NCBI RefSeq assembly: GCF_009883635.2
Contig: NZ_CP026115.2
Span: 1,302,001-1,366,000 of the forward strand
Reading direction: 5' to 3'
Source of the DNA: Pseudomonas putida
Lineage (GTDB): Bacteria; Pseudomonadota; Gammaproteobacteria; Pseudomonadales; Pseudomonadaceae
Length of the DNA: 64,000 nt
The position numbers and the translations under genes are program-made. Under the pieces are notes generated by a model that saw nothing but the letters and a program-made list of their open reading frames with translations, made no database searches and was not told the DNA's origin. Of this stretch, positions 27,466 through 37,060 are shown piece after piece (position 1 is the stretch's first letter; each line of letters opens with the position of its first letter).

Positions 27466-28368
27466 ATGCGCCGCGTATCCGATCTGCTGTACCGGCGCCC
27501 CAACCTCTACCTGGCACTGCTGCTGATCCCCCCGCTGACCTGGTTCGGCGCCATCTACCTCGGTTCGTTGCTCAGCCTGTTGTGGCAAGGGTTCTACACC
27601 TTCGACGACTTCACCATGGCGGTCACCCCGGAGCTGACCCTGGGCAACTTCGCCGCGCTGTTCAACCCGTCCAACTTCGACATCATCCTGCGCACCCTGG
27701 CCATGGCCGTGTCGGTATCGCTGGCCAGTGCGGTGCTGGCCTTCCCGATCGCCTACTACATGGCGCGCTACACCAGCGGCAAGACCAAGGCGTTCTTCTA
27801 CATTGCGGTGATGATGCCGATGTGGGCCAGCTACATCGTCAAGACCTACGCCTGGACCCTGCTGCTGGCCAAGGGCGGCGTGGCCCAGTGGTTCGTCCAG
27901 CAACTGCACCTGGATGGCCTGCTGCAGGCCGTGCTGGCGGTGCCCGGGGTGGGCGGCAGCACGCTGTCGACCTCGCACCTGGGGCGCTTCATGGTGTTCG
28001 TGTACATCTGGCTGCCGTTCATGATCCTGCCGATCCAGGCCTCACTGGAGCGCCTGCCGCCATCGTTGCTGCAGGCTTCGGCAGATCTGGGGGCCCGGCC
28101 TGGGCAGACGTTCCTGCAGGTGATCCTGCCGCTGTCGATCCCCGGCATTGCCGCCGGCTCGATCTTCACCTTCTCGCTGACTTTAGGCGACTTCATCGTG
28201 CCGCAACTGGTCGGCCCGCCGGGCTATTTCATCGGCAGCATGGTCTATGCCCAGCAAGGGGCGATCGGCAACATGCCGATGGCGGCGGCGTTCACGCTGG
28301 TGCCGATCGTGCTGATCGCGGTGTACCTGTCCATCGTCAAGCGCCTGGGGGCTTTCGATGCACTCTGA
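27466..28368 (+). CDS. ABC transporter permease (PotB/PotH-like)
   Basis: A 300-residue inner-membrane permease with about six TM helices. The first is [23 protein letters not shown], and the cytoplasmic EAA-type loop is around [24 protein letters not shown], the contact for the ATPase. It pairs with the next gene, whose start overlaps its last 11 bases. The family is the spermidine/putrescine permeases. Confidence 0.92.
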   Translation: MRRVSDLLYRRPNLYLALLLIPPLTWFGAIYLGSLLSLLWQGFYTFDDFTMAVTPELTLGNFAALFNPSNFDIILRTLAMAVSVSLASAVLAFPIAYYMARYTSGKTKAFFYIAVMMPMWASYIVKTYAWTLLLAKGGVAQWFVQQLHLDGLLQAVLAVPGVGGSTLSTSHLGRFMVFVYIWLPFMILPIQASLERLPPSLLQASADLGARPGQTFLQVILPLSIPGIAAGSIFTFSLTLGDFIVPQLVGPPGYFIGSMVYAQQGAIGNMPMAAAFTLVPIVLIAVYLSIVKRLGAFDAL

Positions 28369-29164
28369 AAAAGCGTCTGTCGGCCTGCGTCTGGCGGCCT
28401 GGGGCGGGTTGCTGTTCCTGCACTTCCCGATCCTGATCATCTTCCTGTACGCCTTCAATACCGAAGACGCGGCGTTCAGCTTCCCGCCCAAGGGCTTCAC
28501 CCTCAACTGGTTCGCCGTGGCCTTCGCCCGCCCCGACGTGCTCGAAGCCATCAAGCTGTCGCTGCAGGTGGCCTGCCTGGCCACGCTGATCGCGCTTGTG
28601 CTCGGCACCCTGGCCTCGGCGGCGCTGTACCGGCGCAGCTTCTTCGGCAAGGAGAGCATCTCGCTGATGCTGATCCTGCCGATCGCCCTGCCCGGCATCA
28701 TCACCGGCATCGCCCTGCTCTCGGCGTTCAAGCGCCTGGGGATAGAGCCCGGCGTGCTTACCATCGTGATAGGCCACGCCACGTTCTGCGTGGTGATCGT
28801 CTACAACAACGTGATTGCCCGCCTGCGGCGCACCTCGCAGAGCCTGATCGAGGCGTCCATGGACCTCGGTGCCGATGGCTGGCAGACCTTCCGCTACATC
28901 ATCCTGCCCAACCTCGGCTCGGCGCTGCTGGCCGGCGGCATGCTGGCATTCGCCCTGTCGTTCGACGAAATCATTGTCACCACCTTCACCGCCGGCCACG
29001 AGCGCACCCTGCCGATCTGGCTGCTCAACCAGCTCAGCCGCCCGCGCGATGTGCCGGTGACCAACGTGGTCGCCATGCTGGTGATGCTGGTGACCATGCT
29101 GCCGATCCTCGGTGCCTATTACCTGACCCGTGGCGGCGAAAGCGTTGCGGGCAGCGGCAAATGA
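28358..29164 (+). CDS. ABC transporter permease (PotC/PotI-like)
   Basis: A 268-residue second permease with about six TM helices. It begins with [20 protein letters not shown], and the EAA loop [24 protein letters not shown] is typical of PotC/PotI. The ATG lies within the end of the previous permease gene, showing translational coupling. It completes a binding protein-ATPase-permease-permease importer. Confidence 0.92.
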   Translation: MHSEKASVGLRLAAWGGLLFLHFPILIIFLYAFNTEDAAFSFPPKGFTLNWFAVAFARPDVLEAIKLSLQVACLATLIALVLGTLASAALYRRSFFGKESISLMLILPIALPGIITGIALLSAFKRLGIEPGVLTIVIGHATFCVVIVYNNVIARLRRTSQSLIEASMDLGADGWQTFRYIILPNLGSALLAGGMLAFALSFDEIIVTTFTAGHERTLPIWLLNQLSRPRDVPVTNVVAMLVMLVTMLPILGAYYLTRGGESVAGSGK

Positions 29165-29180
29165 CCCTCAAGGAGTCCCC

Positions 29181-30605
29181 ATGCAAAGCAAAATGCTGAT
29201 TAACGGTAAGCTGGTCGCGGGCGACGGCCCGACCTGGACCGTGCTCAACCCGGCCGAAGGCAGCGCCCTGGCGCAGATCAACGAAGCCACCGAAGCCCAG
29301 GTCGATACCGCCGTGCGTGCCGCCGACCAGGCCTTCGACAGCTGGTCCCAGACCAGTCCCAAAGAGCGCTCGCTGGCGCTGCTGGCCCTGGCCGATATCA
29401 TCGAAGCCCATGGCGATGAACTCGCCCGGCTGGAATCGCAGAACTGCGGCAAGCCGTTTGCCGCCGCCCTGAACGACGAAATCCCGGCCATCGCCGACGT
29501 GTTCCGTTACTTCGCCGGGGCCGCCCGCTGCCTCGGTGGCTCGGCGGCGGGTGAATACCTGCCGGGCCATACCTCGATGATCCGCCGCGACCCACTGGGC
29601 GTGGTGGCCTCGATCGCGCCGTGGAACTACCCGCTGATGATGCTGGCGTGGAAGGTCGCCCCGGCCCTGGCAGCTGGCAACACCGTGGTCATCAAACCCT
29701 CCGAACTGACACCGCTGACTGCCCTGCGCCTGGGCGAGCTGGCCAAGGACCTGTTGCCGTCCGGCGTGCTCAACATCCTTTTCGGCCGTGGGCAGACGGT
29801 GGGCAACCCACTGGTCACCCACCCCAAGGTGCGCATGGTCTCGCTGACCGGTTCAATTCCAACCGGCGCGCACATCATCGGCGCCACCGCCAGCAGCGTG
29901 AAGCGCATGCACATGGAGCTGGGCGGCAAGGCACCGGTGCTGGTGTTCGACGACGCCGATATCGACGCAGCCATCGACGGTATCCGCACGTTCGGTTTCT
30001 ACAACGCAGGCCAGGACTGCACTGCAGCCTGTCGCTTGTATGTGCAGGCGGGTATCTACGACCGCTTCGTCGAGCGCCTGGGCAAGGCCGTTTCCAGCCT
30101 CAAGGCCGGCCTGCAGGATGCCGAAGACACCGAACTCGGCCCGCTGATCAGCGCCCAGCACCGCGACAAGGTGGCCGGCCTGGTCCAGCGCGCCATCGCC
30201 CAGCCGCACATCCGCCTGGTGACGGGCGGCAAGGTGATTGCGGGGGATGGCTTCTTCTTCGAACCGACCGTGCTGGCCGACGCCTTGCAGGATGACGAGA
30301 TCGTGCGCAACGAGGTGTTCGGCCCGGTGGTGTCGGTGACCCGCTTCAACAGCGAAGAGCAGGCGCTGGAATGGGCCAACGATTCCGAATATGGCCTGGC
30401 ATCATCAATCTGGACCCGCGACACAGGCCGCGCCCACCGCCTGGCGTCGCGCTTGCAGTACGGCTGCACCTGGGTCAATACCCACTTCATGCTGGTCAGC
30501 GAAATGCCCCATGGCGGACAGAAGCATTCGGGGTATGGGAAGGACATGTCGATGTATGGGCTGGAGGACTACACCTGTGTGCGGCATGTGATGATCAAGC
30601 ATTGA
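29181..30605 (+). CDS. patD: Gamma-aminobutyraldehyde dehydrogenase (PatD-like)
   Basis: A 474-residue NAD-dependent aldehyde dehydrogenase. Conserved parts: [22 protein letters not shown] (coenzyme fold), [30 protein letters not shown] (general-base Glu) and [11 protein letters not shown] (catalytic Cys). Long stretches such as [19 protein letters not shown] and the ending [15 protein letters not shown] agree with E. coli PatD as I remember it, which oxidises 4-aminobutanal from putrescine to GABA. ATG 29181 has AGGAG 6 bases upstream. Its position directly after the polyamine-type importer supports a transport-plus-catabolism operon. Confidence 0.88.
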   Translation: MQSKMLINGKLVAGDGPTWTVLNPAEGSALAQINEATEAQVDTAVRAADQAFDSWSQTSPKERSLALLALADIIEAHGDELARLESQNCGKPFAAALNDEIPAIADVFRYFAGAARCLGGSAAGEYLPGHTSMIRRDPLGVVASIAPWNYPLMMLAWKVAPALAAGNTVVIKPSELTPLTALRLGELAKDLLPSGVLNILFGRGQTVGNPLVTHPKVRMVSLTGSIPTGAHIIGATASSVKRMHMELGGKAPVLVFDDADIDAAIDGIRTFGFYNAGQDCTAACRLYVQAGIYDRFVERLGKAVSSLKAGLQDAEDTELGPLISAQHRDKVAGLVQRAIAQPHIRLVTGGKVIAGDGFFFEPTVLADALQDDEIVRNEVFGPVVSVTRFNSEEQALEWANDSEYGLASSIWTRDTGRAHRLASRLQYGCTWVNTHFMLVSEMPHGGQKHSGYGKDMSMYGLEDYTCVRHVMIKH

Positions 30606-30636
30606 ATGCAATACCTGGATTGAAGCTGAGACCCAT

Positions 30637-30721
30637 TGTGGGAGCGGGCGTGCCCGCGAACACCGGCAAAGCCGGTGTCACGCACCGAGTCGCTTGCTTC
30701 GCGGGCACGCCCGCTCCCACA
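30637..30721. repeat. Perfect inverted REP-like pair with inner palindrome
   Basis: Arms 30637-30660 and 30698-30721 are exact 24-base reverse complements. The core GGAGCGGGCGTGCCCGCGAA is a variant of the main REP. Between them is a second small palindrome (ACACCGGCAAAGCCGGTGT, 30660-30678). It lies between convergent genes (patD and the old-yellow-enzyme gene) and could end transcription in both directions. Confidence 0.88.
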
Positions 30722-30749
30722 GGGGCCGCGCTCTATTTGAAGCCTTTGA

Positions 30750-31856
30750 TTAATCCCGCAAATCCGACTCGTGAATCGGGTTGGCGCGGCTGGTCGCCCT
30801 TTGGTACTGCGCCGGCCAGGTGGCTTTGTTACCGCCCAGATCATCATCGGCATGCAGCGGCCAGTAAGGGTCGCGCAGCAGTTCGCGCGCAAGGAAGATC
30901 ACATCGGCCTGCCCGGTACGCAGAATGTGCTCGGCCTGGGCCGGTTCGGTGATCATGCCGACGGTGCCGGTGGCGATCTCTGCTTCCTTGCGCACGCGCT
31001 CTGCAAAGCGTGTCTGATAGCCAGGACCTGTAGGGATTTCGGCATTGACCGAGGTACCACCGGAGGACACATCGATCAGGTCGACACCCAGCACCCGCAG
31101 TCGGCGGGCCAGTTCGACGGTTTCATCGGGGTTCCAGCCATCCTCGACCCAGTCGGTCGCCGATACTCGGACGAACAGCGGCAATTCGGCCGGCCAGACC
31201 TTGCGCACGGCCTCCACCACCTGCAGGGTCAGGCGGATTCGATTCTCGAAGCAGCTGCCGTATTCATCGCGGCGCTGGTTGCTCAGCGGTGAGAGAAACT
31301 GGTGCAGCAGATAACCATGGGCGGCGTGGATCTCGACCACCTTGAAACCGGCCTTGAGCGCCCGCTCGGTCGAGGCGACGAAGGCGTTGATCACCTCCTG
31401 GATCTCGTCCTTGCTCAATTCGCGTGGCGGTGTGTGCTGCGGGTCGAAGGCGATTTTCGACGGGCCCACAGGCTGCCAGCCGCCGTCTTCGAGTTTCACG
31501 CTGCCCTGCTTGCCCAGCCATGGCCGATAAGTACTGGCCTTGCGCCCGGCGTGGGCCAGCTGGATGCCGGGGACGGCGCCTTGCGCGGTAATGAAACGGG
31601 TGATGCGCTGCAATGGGGCGATCTGGTCGTCATTCCACAAGCCGAGGTCTTCGGCGGTGATGCGACCATCGGCCGTCACCGCGACGGCTTCGCTGATGAC
31701 CAGGCCAGCGCCACCCACGGCGCGGCTGCCCAAGTGAACGAGATGCCAATCGTTGGCCAGGCCATCGATGGCGGAATACTGGCACATCGGCGAGACCGCG
31801 ATGCGGTTGGGGAGCGTCAGCTGACGCAGGGTGTAAGGCTCGAGCAGCAGGCTCAT
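30750..31856 (-). CDS. Old-yellow-enzyme family NADH:flavin oxidoreductase (YqjM-like)
   Basis: A 368-residue FMN-dependent ene-reductase with TIM-barrel fold. MSLLLEPYTLRQLTLPNRI at the start, SPMCQYSA with the Cys typical of the YqjM/XenA branch, IQLAHAGRKAS, IHAAHGYLLHQFLSPLSNQRRDEYG and a C-terminal FLARELLRDPYW are all family marks. Relatives reduce activated C=C bonds and nitro compounds in xenobiotics; the natural substrate is unknown. ATG 31856 gives the normal family N-terminus; longer readings run into a repeat. It lies downstream of recJ on the same strand but separated by 229 bases and a palindrome. Confidence 0.92.
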   Translation of the reverse strand: MSLLLEPYTLRQLTLPNRIAVSPMCQYSAIDGLANDWHLVHLGSRAVGGAGLVISEAVAVTADGRITAEDLGLWNDDQIAPLQRITRFITAQGAVPGIQLAHAGRKASTYRPWLGKQGSVKLEDGGWQPVGPSKIAFDPQHTPPRELSKDEIQEVINAFVASTERALKAGFKVVEIHAAHGYLLHQFLSPLSNQRRDEYGSCFENRIRLTLQVVEAVRKVWPAELPLFVRVSATDWVEDGWNPDETVELARRLRVLGVDLIDVSSGGTSVNAEIPTGPGYQTRFAERVRKEAEIATGTVGMITEPAQAEHILRTGQADVIFLARELLRDPYWPLHADDDLGGNKATWPAQYQRATSRANPIHESDLRD

Positions 31857-32010
31857 GAGGGCACCTCCCAAGGACTCCAATGGTGATCCGGCCCGGACAC
31901 TCAAATGCACATCCCTGGCCCGGTGCCGGTCATTAATCAGACTAGACCAGATTGGTGGGGGGGAAGGTTCAGTGGGAGTGCGAGGTGTTCGCCGAAAGGT
32001 TTGCAGCGCA

Positions 32011-32046
32011 GCTCGCGATGCGCCGCGCGGGCGGCGCTCGATTTCC
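32011..32046. repeat. Extragenic palindrome, second family
   Basis: GCTCGCGATGCGCCGCGCGG and the following GCGGCGCTCGAT match one arm of the long inverted repeat at 61109-61335 with one difference. Here it is a single copy, between recJ and the old-yellow-enzyme gene. Confidence 0.8.
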
Positions 32047-32085
32047 GCCCCCCTGCAAAACCCAAGGCAGGCACCTCGCAGCCCT

Positions 32086-33795
32086 TCAGCGCGGCTCCAT
32101 ATGCGCAATCATCAACTGCACACTCTCATTGCCGCGAAACTCGTTCACATCCAGCTTGTACGCCAGCTCGACCCAACGCACCGTCGGGTTAGGCCACACC
32201 TCGCGGTCAATGCCAAAGGCAATGCCATCCAGCCGCACCGACCCGCACTCACTCTTGAGCACCACCTTCAAGTGCCGCTCACCGACCACACGCTGCTCCA
32301 CCAACTGGAACACCCCATGGAACAGCGGCTCGGGGAAGTGCTGCCCCCAAGGCCCGGCATTGCGCAGGGCCTTGGCCAGGTCGAGATGGAATTCCTCCAC
32401 GGCCAGGCTGCCGTCCGACAGCAGGCGACCGGTCAGGTCCTCTTCGCGCAGCTGGCGCCGTACTTCTTCATCAAAGGCTTCAGCAAAGGCCGGGAAATTG
32501 CTTTCAGGCAGGGACAGCCCCGCCGCCATGGCATGCCCGCCGAACTTGCTGATCAGCTGCGGCTGGCGCGCTGCCACCGCATCCAGCGCGTCGCGGATAT
32601 GAAAGCCCGGCACCGAACGCGCCGAGCCCTTGAGCATGCCGTCACCGGCATCGGCGAAAGCGATGGTCGGCCGGTGGTAACGCTCCTTCAGGCGCGACGC
32701 AAGAATCCCGATCACACCCTGGTGCCAATCGGCATCGAACAGGCACAGGCCATAAGGCATGGACTCGACCGGCAGGTCCTTGAGCTGGGCCAGGGCCTCG
32801 CGCTGCATGCCCTGCTCGATCGACTTGCGGTCCTGATTCAGGTCATCCAGTTGCTGGGCCATGTCCTGGGCCAGGGCTTGGTCTTCGCACAGCAGGCATT
32901 CGATGCCCAGGCTCATGTCGTCCAGGCGCCCGGCGGCATTGAGCCGTGGGCCGAGGATGAAGCCGAGGTCGGTGGAGGTGATGCGCCGGTGATCGCGCCG
33001 CGCTACTTCCAGGATGGCCTTGAGGCCGGGCCGCGCGCGGCCGGCACGGATACGCTCCAGGCCCTGGTGCACGAGGATGCGGTTGTTGGCATCCAGCGGC
33101 ACCACGTCGGCGACGCTGCCCAGGGCGACCAGGTCAAGCAGCTCGCCGATATTCGGCTGCGGCTGCGTTTCGTAGCGCCCCAGGCTGCGCAGGCGTGCAC
33201 GCAAAGCCATGAGCACGTAGAAAATCACCCCGACGCCGGCCAGCGACTTGCTCGGGAAATCGCAGCCAGGCTGGTTCGGGTTGACGATGGCGTCGGCATC
33301 CGGCAACTGCTGACCCGGCAGGTGGTGGTCGGTGACCAGCACCTTGAGCCCGGCCGCCTTGGCCGCCGCCACACCTTCGACGCTGGAGATACCGTTATCG
33401 ACGGTCACCAGCAGGTGTGGCTGGCGCTCGAGCGCCACCTGGACGATCTCCGGGGTCAGGCCGTAGCCGTATTCGAAGCGATTGGGTACCAGGTAGTCGA
33501 CATGGGCCGCGCCCAGCAGGCGCAGGCCGAGCATGCCGACGGTGCTGGCGGTGGCGCCGTCAGCGTCGAAGTCGCCGACGATAAGGATGCGCTGGCGTTG
33601 GTCGAGGGCCTCGACCAGCAGGTCCACCGCTGCTTCGATGCCCTTGAGCTGCTGGTAAGGCAGCAGGCGCGCCAGGCTCTTGTCCAGCTCGGCCTCGGAT
33701 TGCACGCCGCGGGCGGCATACAGGCGGGTCAGCAACGGTGGGAGGTTACCCAGAAATGGCAGGGTCGGCGGCAGCGGGCGAGGTTCGATACGCAT
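32086..33795 (-). CDS. recJ: Single-stranded-DNA-specific exonuclease RecJ
   Basis: A 569-residue 5'-3' ssDNA exonuclease of the DHH family, active in recombination and mismatch repair. Motifs: ILIVGDFDADGATAS (metal-binding DxD), VLVTDHHLPGQ (DHH), LGSVADVVPLD, LGPRLNAAGR and the DHHA1 segment FGGHAMAAGLS, followed by a C-terminal OB-fold. The length is normal. It follows yaeQ by 8 bases on the same strand, so they are probably co-transcribed. Confidence 0.96.
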   Translation of the reverse strand: MRIEPRPLPPTLPFLGNLPPLLTRLYAARGVQSEAELDKSLARLLPYQQLKGIEAAVDLLVEALDQRQRILIVGDFDADGATASTVGMLGLRLLGAAHVDYLVPNRFEYGYGLTPEIVQVALERQPHLLVTVDNGISSVEGVAAAKAAGLKVLVTDHHLPGQQLPDADAIVNPNQPGCDFPSKSLAGVGVIFYVLMALRARLRSLGRYETQPQPNIGELLDLVALGSVADVVPLDANNRILVHQGLERIRAGRARPGLKAILEVARRDHRRITSTDLGFILGPRLNAAGRLDDMSLGIECLLCEDQALAQDMAQQLDDLNQDRKSIEQGMQREALAQLKDLPVESMPYGLCLFDADWHQGVIGILASRLKERYHRPTIAFADAGDGMLKGSARSVPGFHIRDALDAVAARQPQLISKFGGHAMAAGLSLPESNFPAFAEAFDEEVRRQLREEDLTGRLLSDGSLAVEEFHLDLAKALRNAGPWGQHFPEPLFHGVFQLVEQRVVGERHLKVVLKSECGSVRLDGIAFGIDREVWPNPTVRWVELAYKLDVNEFRGNESVQLMIAHMEPR

Positions 33796-33803
33796 GGGGT
33801 GCT

Positions 33804-34346
33804 TCAGCCGCGCTCACCGAGCAGCCACTGCAGCTGCACTTCGTGCTGGCCACGGTCATCGGTGACGAACACAGTGCCTTCGCTGATCATCACATCCCAC
33901 TTGATGGTCCGCGGCATGTCGGTGGCCAGCACCTCCAGCACTTCCTGTGGCACGGCGGCAATGCTCAAGTTCTTCAGGCCCTTGACCGCGCTCACGACCT
34001 TGCCTTCCCACACGCGCAGGCTGCCGTAGGCAAGCAGGCTGGTGCGCTCGGTGCGGCGCGAGCACCAGGTCAGGCGATCGGCATCCGGCTGCCCGACTTC
34101 GATCCAGTGCAGGATGCGGTCGTCCAGGCTCTTTTCCCACAGCGCCGCTTCATCGACATCGGACAGGCCACGGCCGAACGACAGGTTCTCGTTGTACCAC
34201 AGGGCATAGGCCAGCAGGCGCACGGCCATGCGCTCTTCGGTTTCCGAAGGGTGACGGGCGATGGTCTGGCGGACGTTTTCGTACACGCCGCGATCAAGAT
34301 CGGTCAGGTTCAGTTCGAATTTGTAGGTGGTGGACGGCTGGGCCAT
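33804..34346 (-). CDS. yaeQ: YaeQ family protein
   Basis: A 180-residue soluble protein beginning MAQPSTTYKFELNLTDLDRGVYE. The conserved stretches HPSETEERMAVRLLAYALWY, LSDVDEAALWEKSLDDRILHWIEVGQPDADRL and VMISEGTVFVTDDRG match the YaeQ family, which has a PD-(D/E)XK nuclease-like fold; its cellular function is not settled. It is upstream of recJ, divergent from the CoA-transferase gene. Confidence 0.92.
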   Translation of the reverse strand: MAQPSTTYKFELNLTDLDRGVYENVRQTIARHPSETEERMAVRLLAYALWYNENLSFGRGLSDVDEAALWEKSLDDRILHWIEVGQPDADRLTWCSRRTERTSLLAYGSLRVWEGKVVSAVKGLKNLSIAAVPQEVLEVLATDMPRTIKWDVMISEGTVFVTDDRGQHEVQLQWLLGERG

Positions 34347-34479
34347 GGTCGAGTGGGCTTCGTGCGTAGAGAAAAGTGACCTAGTCTAACCGATCCCGCC
34401 TCCGCTTGCGCCGGAGCAGTATCGGCCGCCCCGCACCTATGCTAAAACCACGGCTCTGACCAGTTGCCACGGATGCCTC

Positions 34480-35679
34480 ATGTCTACGCCCAGCAAACCC
34501 CTCGCCGGCCTGAAAGTCATCGAGCTCGGCACCCTGATCGCCGGGCCGTTCGCCTCGCGGATCTGCGCCGAATTCGGTGCCGAAGTGATCAAGGTCGAGT
34601 CGCCGGACGGCGGCGACCCGCTGCGCAAATGGCGCAAGCTGTATGAGGGCACGTCACTGTGGTGGTTCGTGCAGGCGCGCAACAAACAGTCGCTGACGCT
34701 CAACCTCAAGCACCCCGAAGGCCGTGAAGTGCTCAAGCGCCTGCTGGGCGAGGCCGACATCCTGATCGAGAACTTCCGCCCCGGCGTACTGGAGAAGCTC
34801 GGCCTGGGCTGGGAGGTGCTGCACGCCCTCAACCCGCGCCTGGTGATGGTGCGCCTGTCGGGCTTCGGTCAGACCGGGCCGATGAAGGACCAGCCGGGCT
34901 TCGGTGCAGTCGGTGAATCGATGGGCGGCCTGCGTTACATCACCGGCTTCGACGACCGCCCGCCCGTGCGCACCGGGATTTCCATCGGTGATTCGATCGC
35001 TGCGCTGTGGGGGGTGATTGGCGCGCTGATGGCACTGCGTCATCGCGAAGTCAACGGCGGCCAGGGCCAGGTGGTGGACGTGGCGCTGTACGAGGCGATC
35101 TTCGCCATGATGGAAAGCATGGTCCCGGAATTCGACGTGTTCGGTTTCATCCGCGAGCGTACCGGCAACATCATGCCGGGTATCACACCCTCCTCCATCC
35201 ACACCAGCGCCGACGGCAAGCATGTGCAGATCGGCGCCAACGGTGACGCCATCTTCAAGCGCTTCATGCAGGCCATCGGCCGCACCGACCTGGCCGACGA
35301 CCCGAGCCTGGCCAGCAACGATGGCCGCGATGCCCGCCGCGACGAGCTGTACGGGGTGATCGACCGCTGGGCCAACAGCCTGCCGCTGGACCAGCTGATG
35401 CAGGTGCTCACCAGCGCCGAAGTGCCGGCCAGCCGGATCTACTCGGCCGAGGACATGTTCAGCGACCCGCAGTACCTGGCCCGGGAAATGTTCCTGCAGG
35501 CGCGCCTGCCGGACGGCAAGCCGTTCAAGATGCCGGGCATCGTCCCCAAGCTCTCGGAAACCCCAGGTTCTGCCGAATGGGTTGGCCCGGCACTGGGTGA
35601 ACATACCGATACTGTGCTGGCTTCCCTGGGCTACGACCAGGCGGCAATTGCCAGCCTGCGCCAGGCAGGCACGGTCTGA
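34480..35679 (+). CDS. CaiB/BaiF (class III) CoA-transferase
   Basis: A 399-residue family III CoA-transferase. Seen: PLAGLKVIELGTLIAGPFASR at the start, GAEVIKVESPDGGDPLRKW, NLKHPEGREVLKRLL, ADILIENFRPGVLEKLGLGW and RLSGFGQTGPMKDQPGFG. The catalytic Asp expected around residue 168 falls in the region RTGISIGDSIAAL. Such enzymes move CoA between carboxylic acids; neither donor nor acceptor can be read from the sequence or neighbours, since no acyl-CoA dehydrogenase or hydratase is nearby. Confidence 0.9.
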   Translation: MSTPSKPLAGLKVIELGTLIAGPFASRICAEFGAEVIKVESPDGGDPLRKWRKLYEGTSLWWFVQARNKQSLTLNLKHPEGREVLKRLLGEADILIENFRPGVLEKLGLGWEVLHALNPRLVMVRLSGFGQTGPMKDQPGFGAVGESMGGLRYITGFDDRPPVRTGISIGDSIAALWGVIGALMALRHREVNGGQGQVVDVALYEAIFAMMESMVPEFDVFGFIRERTGNIMPGITPSSIHTSADGKHVQIGANGDAIFKRFMQAIGRTDLADDPSLASNDGRDARRDELYGVIDRWANSLPLDQLMQVLTSAEVPASRIYSAEDMFSDPQYLAREMFLQARLPDGKPFKMPGIVPKLSETPGSAEWVGPALGEHTDTVLASLGYDQAAIASLRQAGTV

Positions 35680-35690
35680 GGCTGCTGCCG

Positions 35691-36548
35691 ATGCGTTGGC
35701 TGGCCCTGTGCTGCGCGCTGCTGCTTGCCCTGCTGGTGGCGCCGGCACACGCCAAGGAGCGCCTGCTATGGCTGGTGCGCGACCTGCCGCCCTTCACCGT
35801 GTTCGAAGGCTCGGAGAAAGGCCAGGGGGTTATCGATCAGATGCTGCCGCTGCTGATTGAGAAGATGCCTGAATACGAACACAGTATCATTCGCGTCAAC
35901 CGGGCACGCGGAATGCAAATGCTTCAGGATCCGACCAGCTTCACCTGCGACCCGACACTGTTATGGACCGCTGAGCGCGCAAAGTTCGTGCATTTTTCGC
36001 AACCGACGCTCGGTGTGCTGAGCACCGGGGTGGTAGTGCGCAAGACTGGGCAAGCTCAGTTGGCAGCGTTCCTCGATGGTCAGGAGGTCGATCTCAAAGG
36101 CTTGCTCGGCAATACCCGGCTGAAGCTGGGCATCGTCGCCGAACGCAGCTACAGCAGCCAGGTCGACGAGATCCTGCGTCAGCTGCCCGACTCGGCGTTC
36201 AGCCGTCATTACGGCAACGATGCCACCGCCAACCTGCTGCAGATGCAACAGCTCGGGCGACTGCAACTGGTGCTGGGCTACTGGCCGGAGGTGCGCTACC
36301 TGATTCAGCAACATGGTGGCTTGCCGACGGACTATCAGTTTCATCCGATCCAGGGCGTGACCCGCTACCAGTTCCTCCACGTAGGCTGTTCGGATACACC
36401 ACTGGGGCGCGCAGCCATCAGCCATATCGACCAGCTGCTACCGGCCCTGCGTCGCAATACCTTGCCCGCCCTGTATTCCCACTGGCTTGACCCTGAGCTG
36501 CGCGCAACCTACCTGGAAGAGAGCAGGCATTTCTTCGAAGACCGCTGA
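35691..36548 (+). CDS. Periplasmic solute-binding-like protein (TIGR02285-type)
   Basis: A 285-residue exported protein: signal peptide MRWLALCCALLLALLVAPAHA, then a periplasmic-binding-protein-type-2-like fold (LLWLVRDLPPFTVFEGSEKGQG, NRARGMQMLQ, VHFSQPTLGVLSTGVVVR, ILRQLPDSAFSRHYGNDATA). It resembles family 3 solute-binding proteins of unassigned ligand. It starts 11 bases after the CoA-transferase stop, so it is likely in the same transcript although a functional link is not evident. No transporter genes accompany it. Confidence 0.8.
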   Translation: MRWLALCCALLLALLVAPAHAKERLLWLVRDLPPFTVFEGSEKGQGVIDQMLPLLIEKMPEYEHSIIRVNRARGMQMLQDPTSFTCDPTLLWTAERAKFVHFSQPTLGVLSTGVVVRKTGQAQLAAFLDGQEVDLKGLLGNTRLKLGIVAERSYSSQVDEILRQLPDSAFSRHYGNDATANLLQMQQLGRLQLVLGYWPEVRYLIQQHGGLPTDYQFHPIQGVTRYQFLHVGCSDTPLGRAAISHIDQLLPALRRNTLPALYSHWLDPELRATYLEESRHFFEDR

Positions 36549-36571
36549 GCTGCAGTCAAAGAAAGACGCGC

Positions 36572-36608
36572 AAAAAGAAACCCCGGACGCTGGGGAATAC
36601 GCCCGGGG
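36572..36608 (-). terminator. Rho-independent terminator of the DUF3509 gene
   Basis: On the minus strand a 9-base-pair stem (CCCCGGGCG with CGTCCGGGG, one G-T pair) is followed by TTTCTTTTTG. It separates this gene from the convergent solute-binding-like gene and may serve both directions. Confidence 0.7.
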
Positions 36609-36700
36609 CCAATCGAAAGTCCTCATGGACTTCCCGCGACAACCTGCCAGTACCGGAGCTGTGCACTGGCCGGCTGCCCTTGAAGCTTATGATAGGCCAG

Positions 36701-36982
36701 TCAGGCAAAGGTTCCCTGCGGCTGTTGGCGCTGTTGCAATGCTGCGATCACACAGGGCTGCAAGCGCCCTTCGACAATCTGCAGATCACGGTGCAAGCCG
36801 TCTACCAGGTCGATCAACAGGCTTTGCTCCTGCAGCTGGCGCTCGCTGACCGTACGGCGCAAGGCCGTGCCGCCGAGGCTGTCGTACACGGTCAATTGGC
36901 GGTTGCCGCTGGCATCCGTGACACCTAGCTTGGCCTGGTAGGGGGTAAGGGCGTCGTTGAGCAGTCTGCAGATTCTTTCCAT
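36701..36982 (-). CDS. DUF3509 family small protein
   Basis: A 93-residue protein (MERICRLLNDALTPYQAKLGV, TDASGNRQLTVYDSLGGTALRRTVS, LIDLVDGLHRDLQIVEG) matching the Pseudomonas-restricted DUF3509 family in length and pattern. There is no signal or TM segment. Function unknown. ATG 36982 gives the usual family start; ATG 37009 is possible. It lies 78 bases downstream of the degenerate receiver gene on the same strand. Confidence 0.75.
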   Translation of the reverse strand: MERICRLLNDALTPYQAKLGVTDASGNRQLTVYDSLGGTALRRTVSERQLQEQSLLIDLVDGLHRDLQIVEGRLQPCVIAALQQRQQPQGTFA

Positions 36983-37060
36983 CCGGATCACTCGCTTGTA
37001 ATGGGACATGAAGGAACTGACCAGCAAACGCGGCGGAAAGTTCGCTGCGCCACGGCTGTG

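Noticed and set aside
31855..34029. A 724-codon open frame on the plus strand
   Set aside because: Antisense to recJ and crossing a repeat; recJ motifs are clear on the other strand.
34408..34442. A sigma-70 promoter before the CoA-transferase gene (TTGCGC and TATGCT)
   Set aside because: The two boxes are about 26 bases apart, too far for a sigma-70 promoter.
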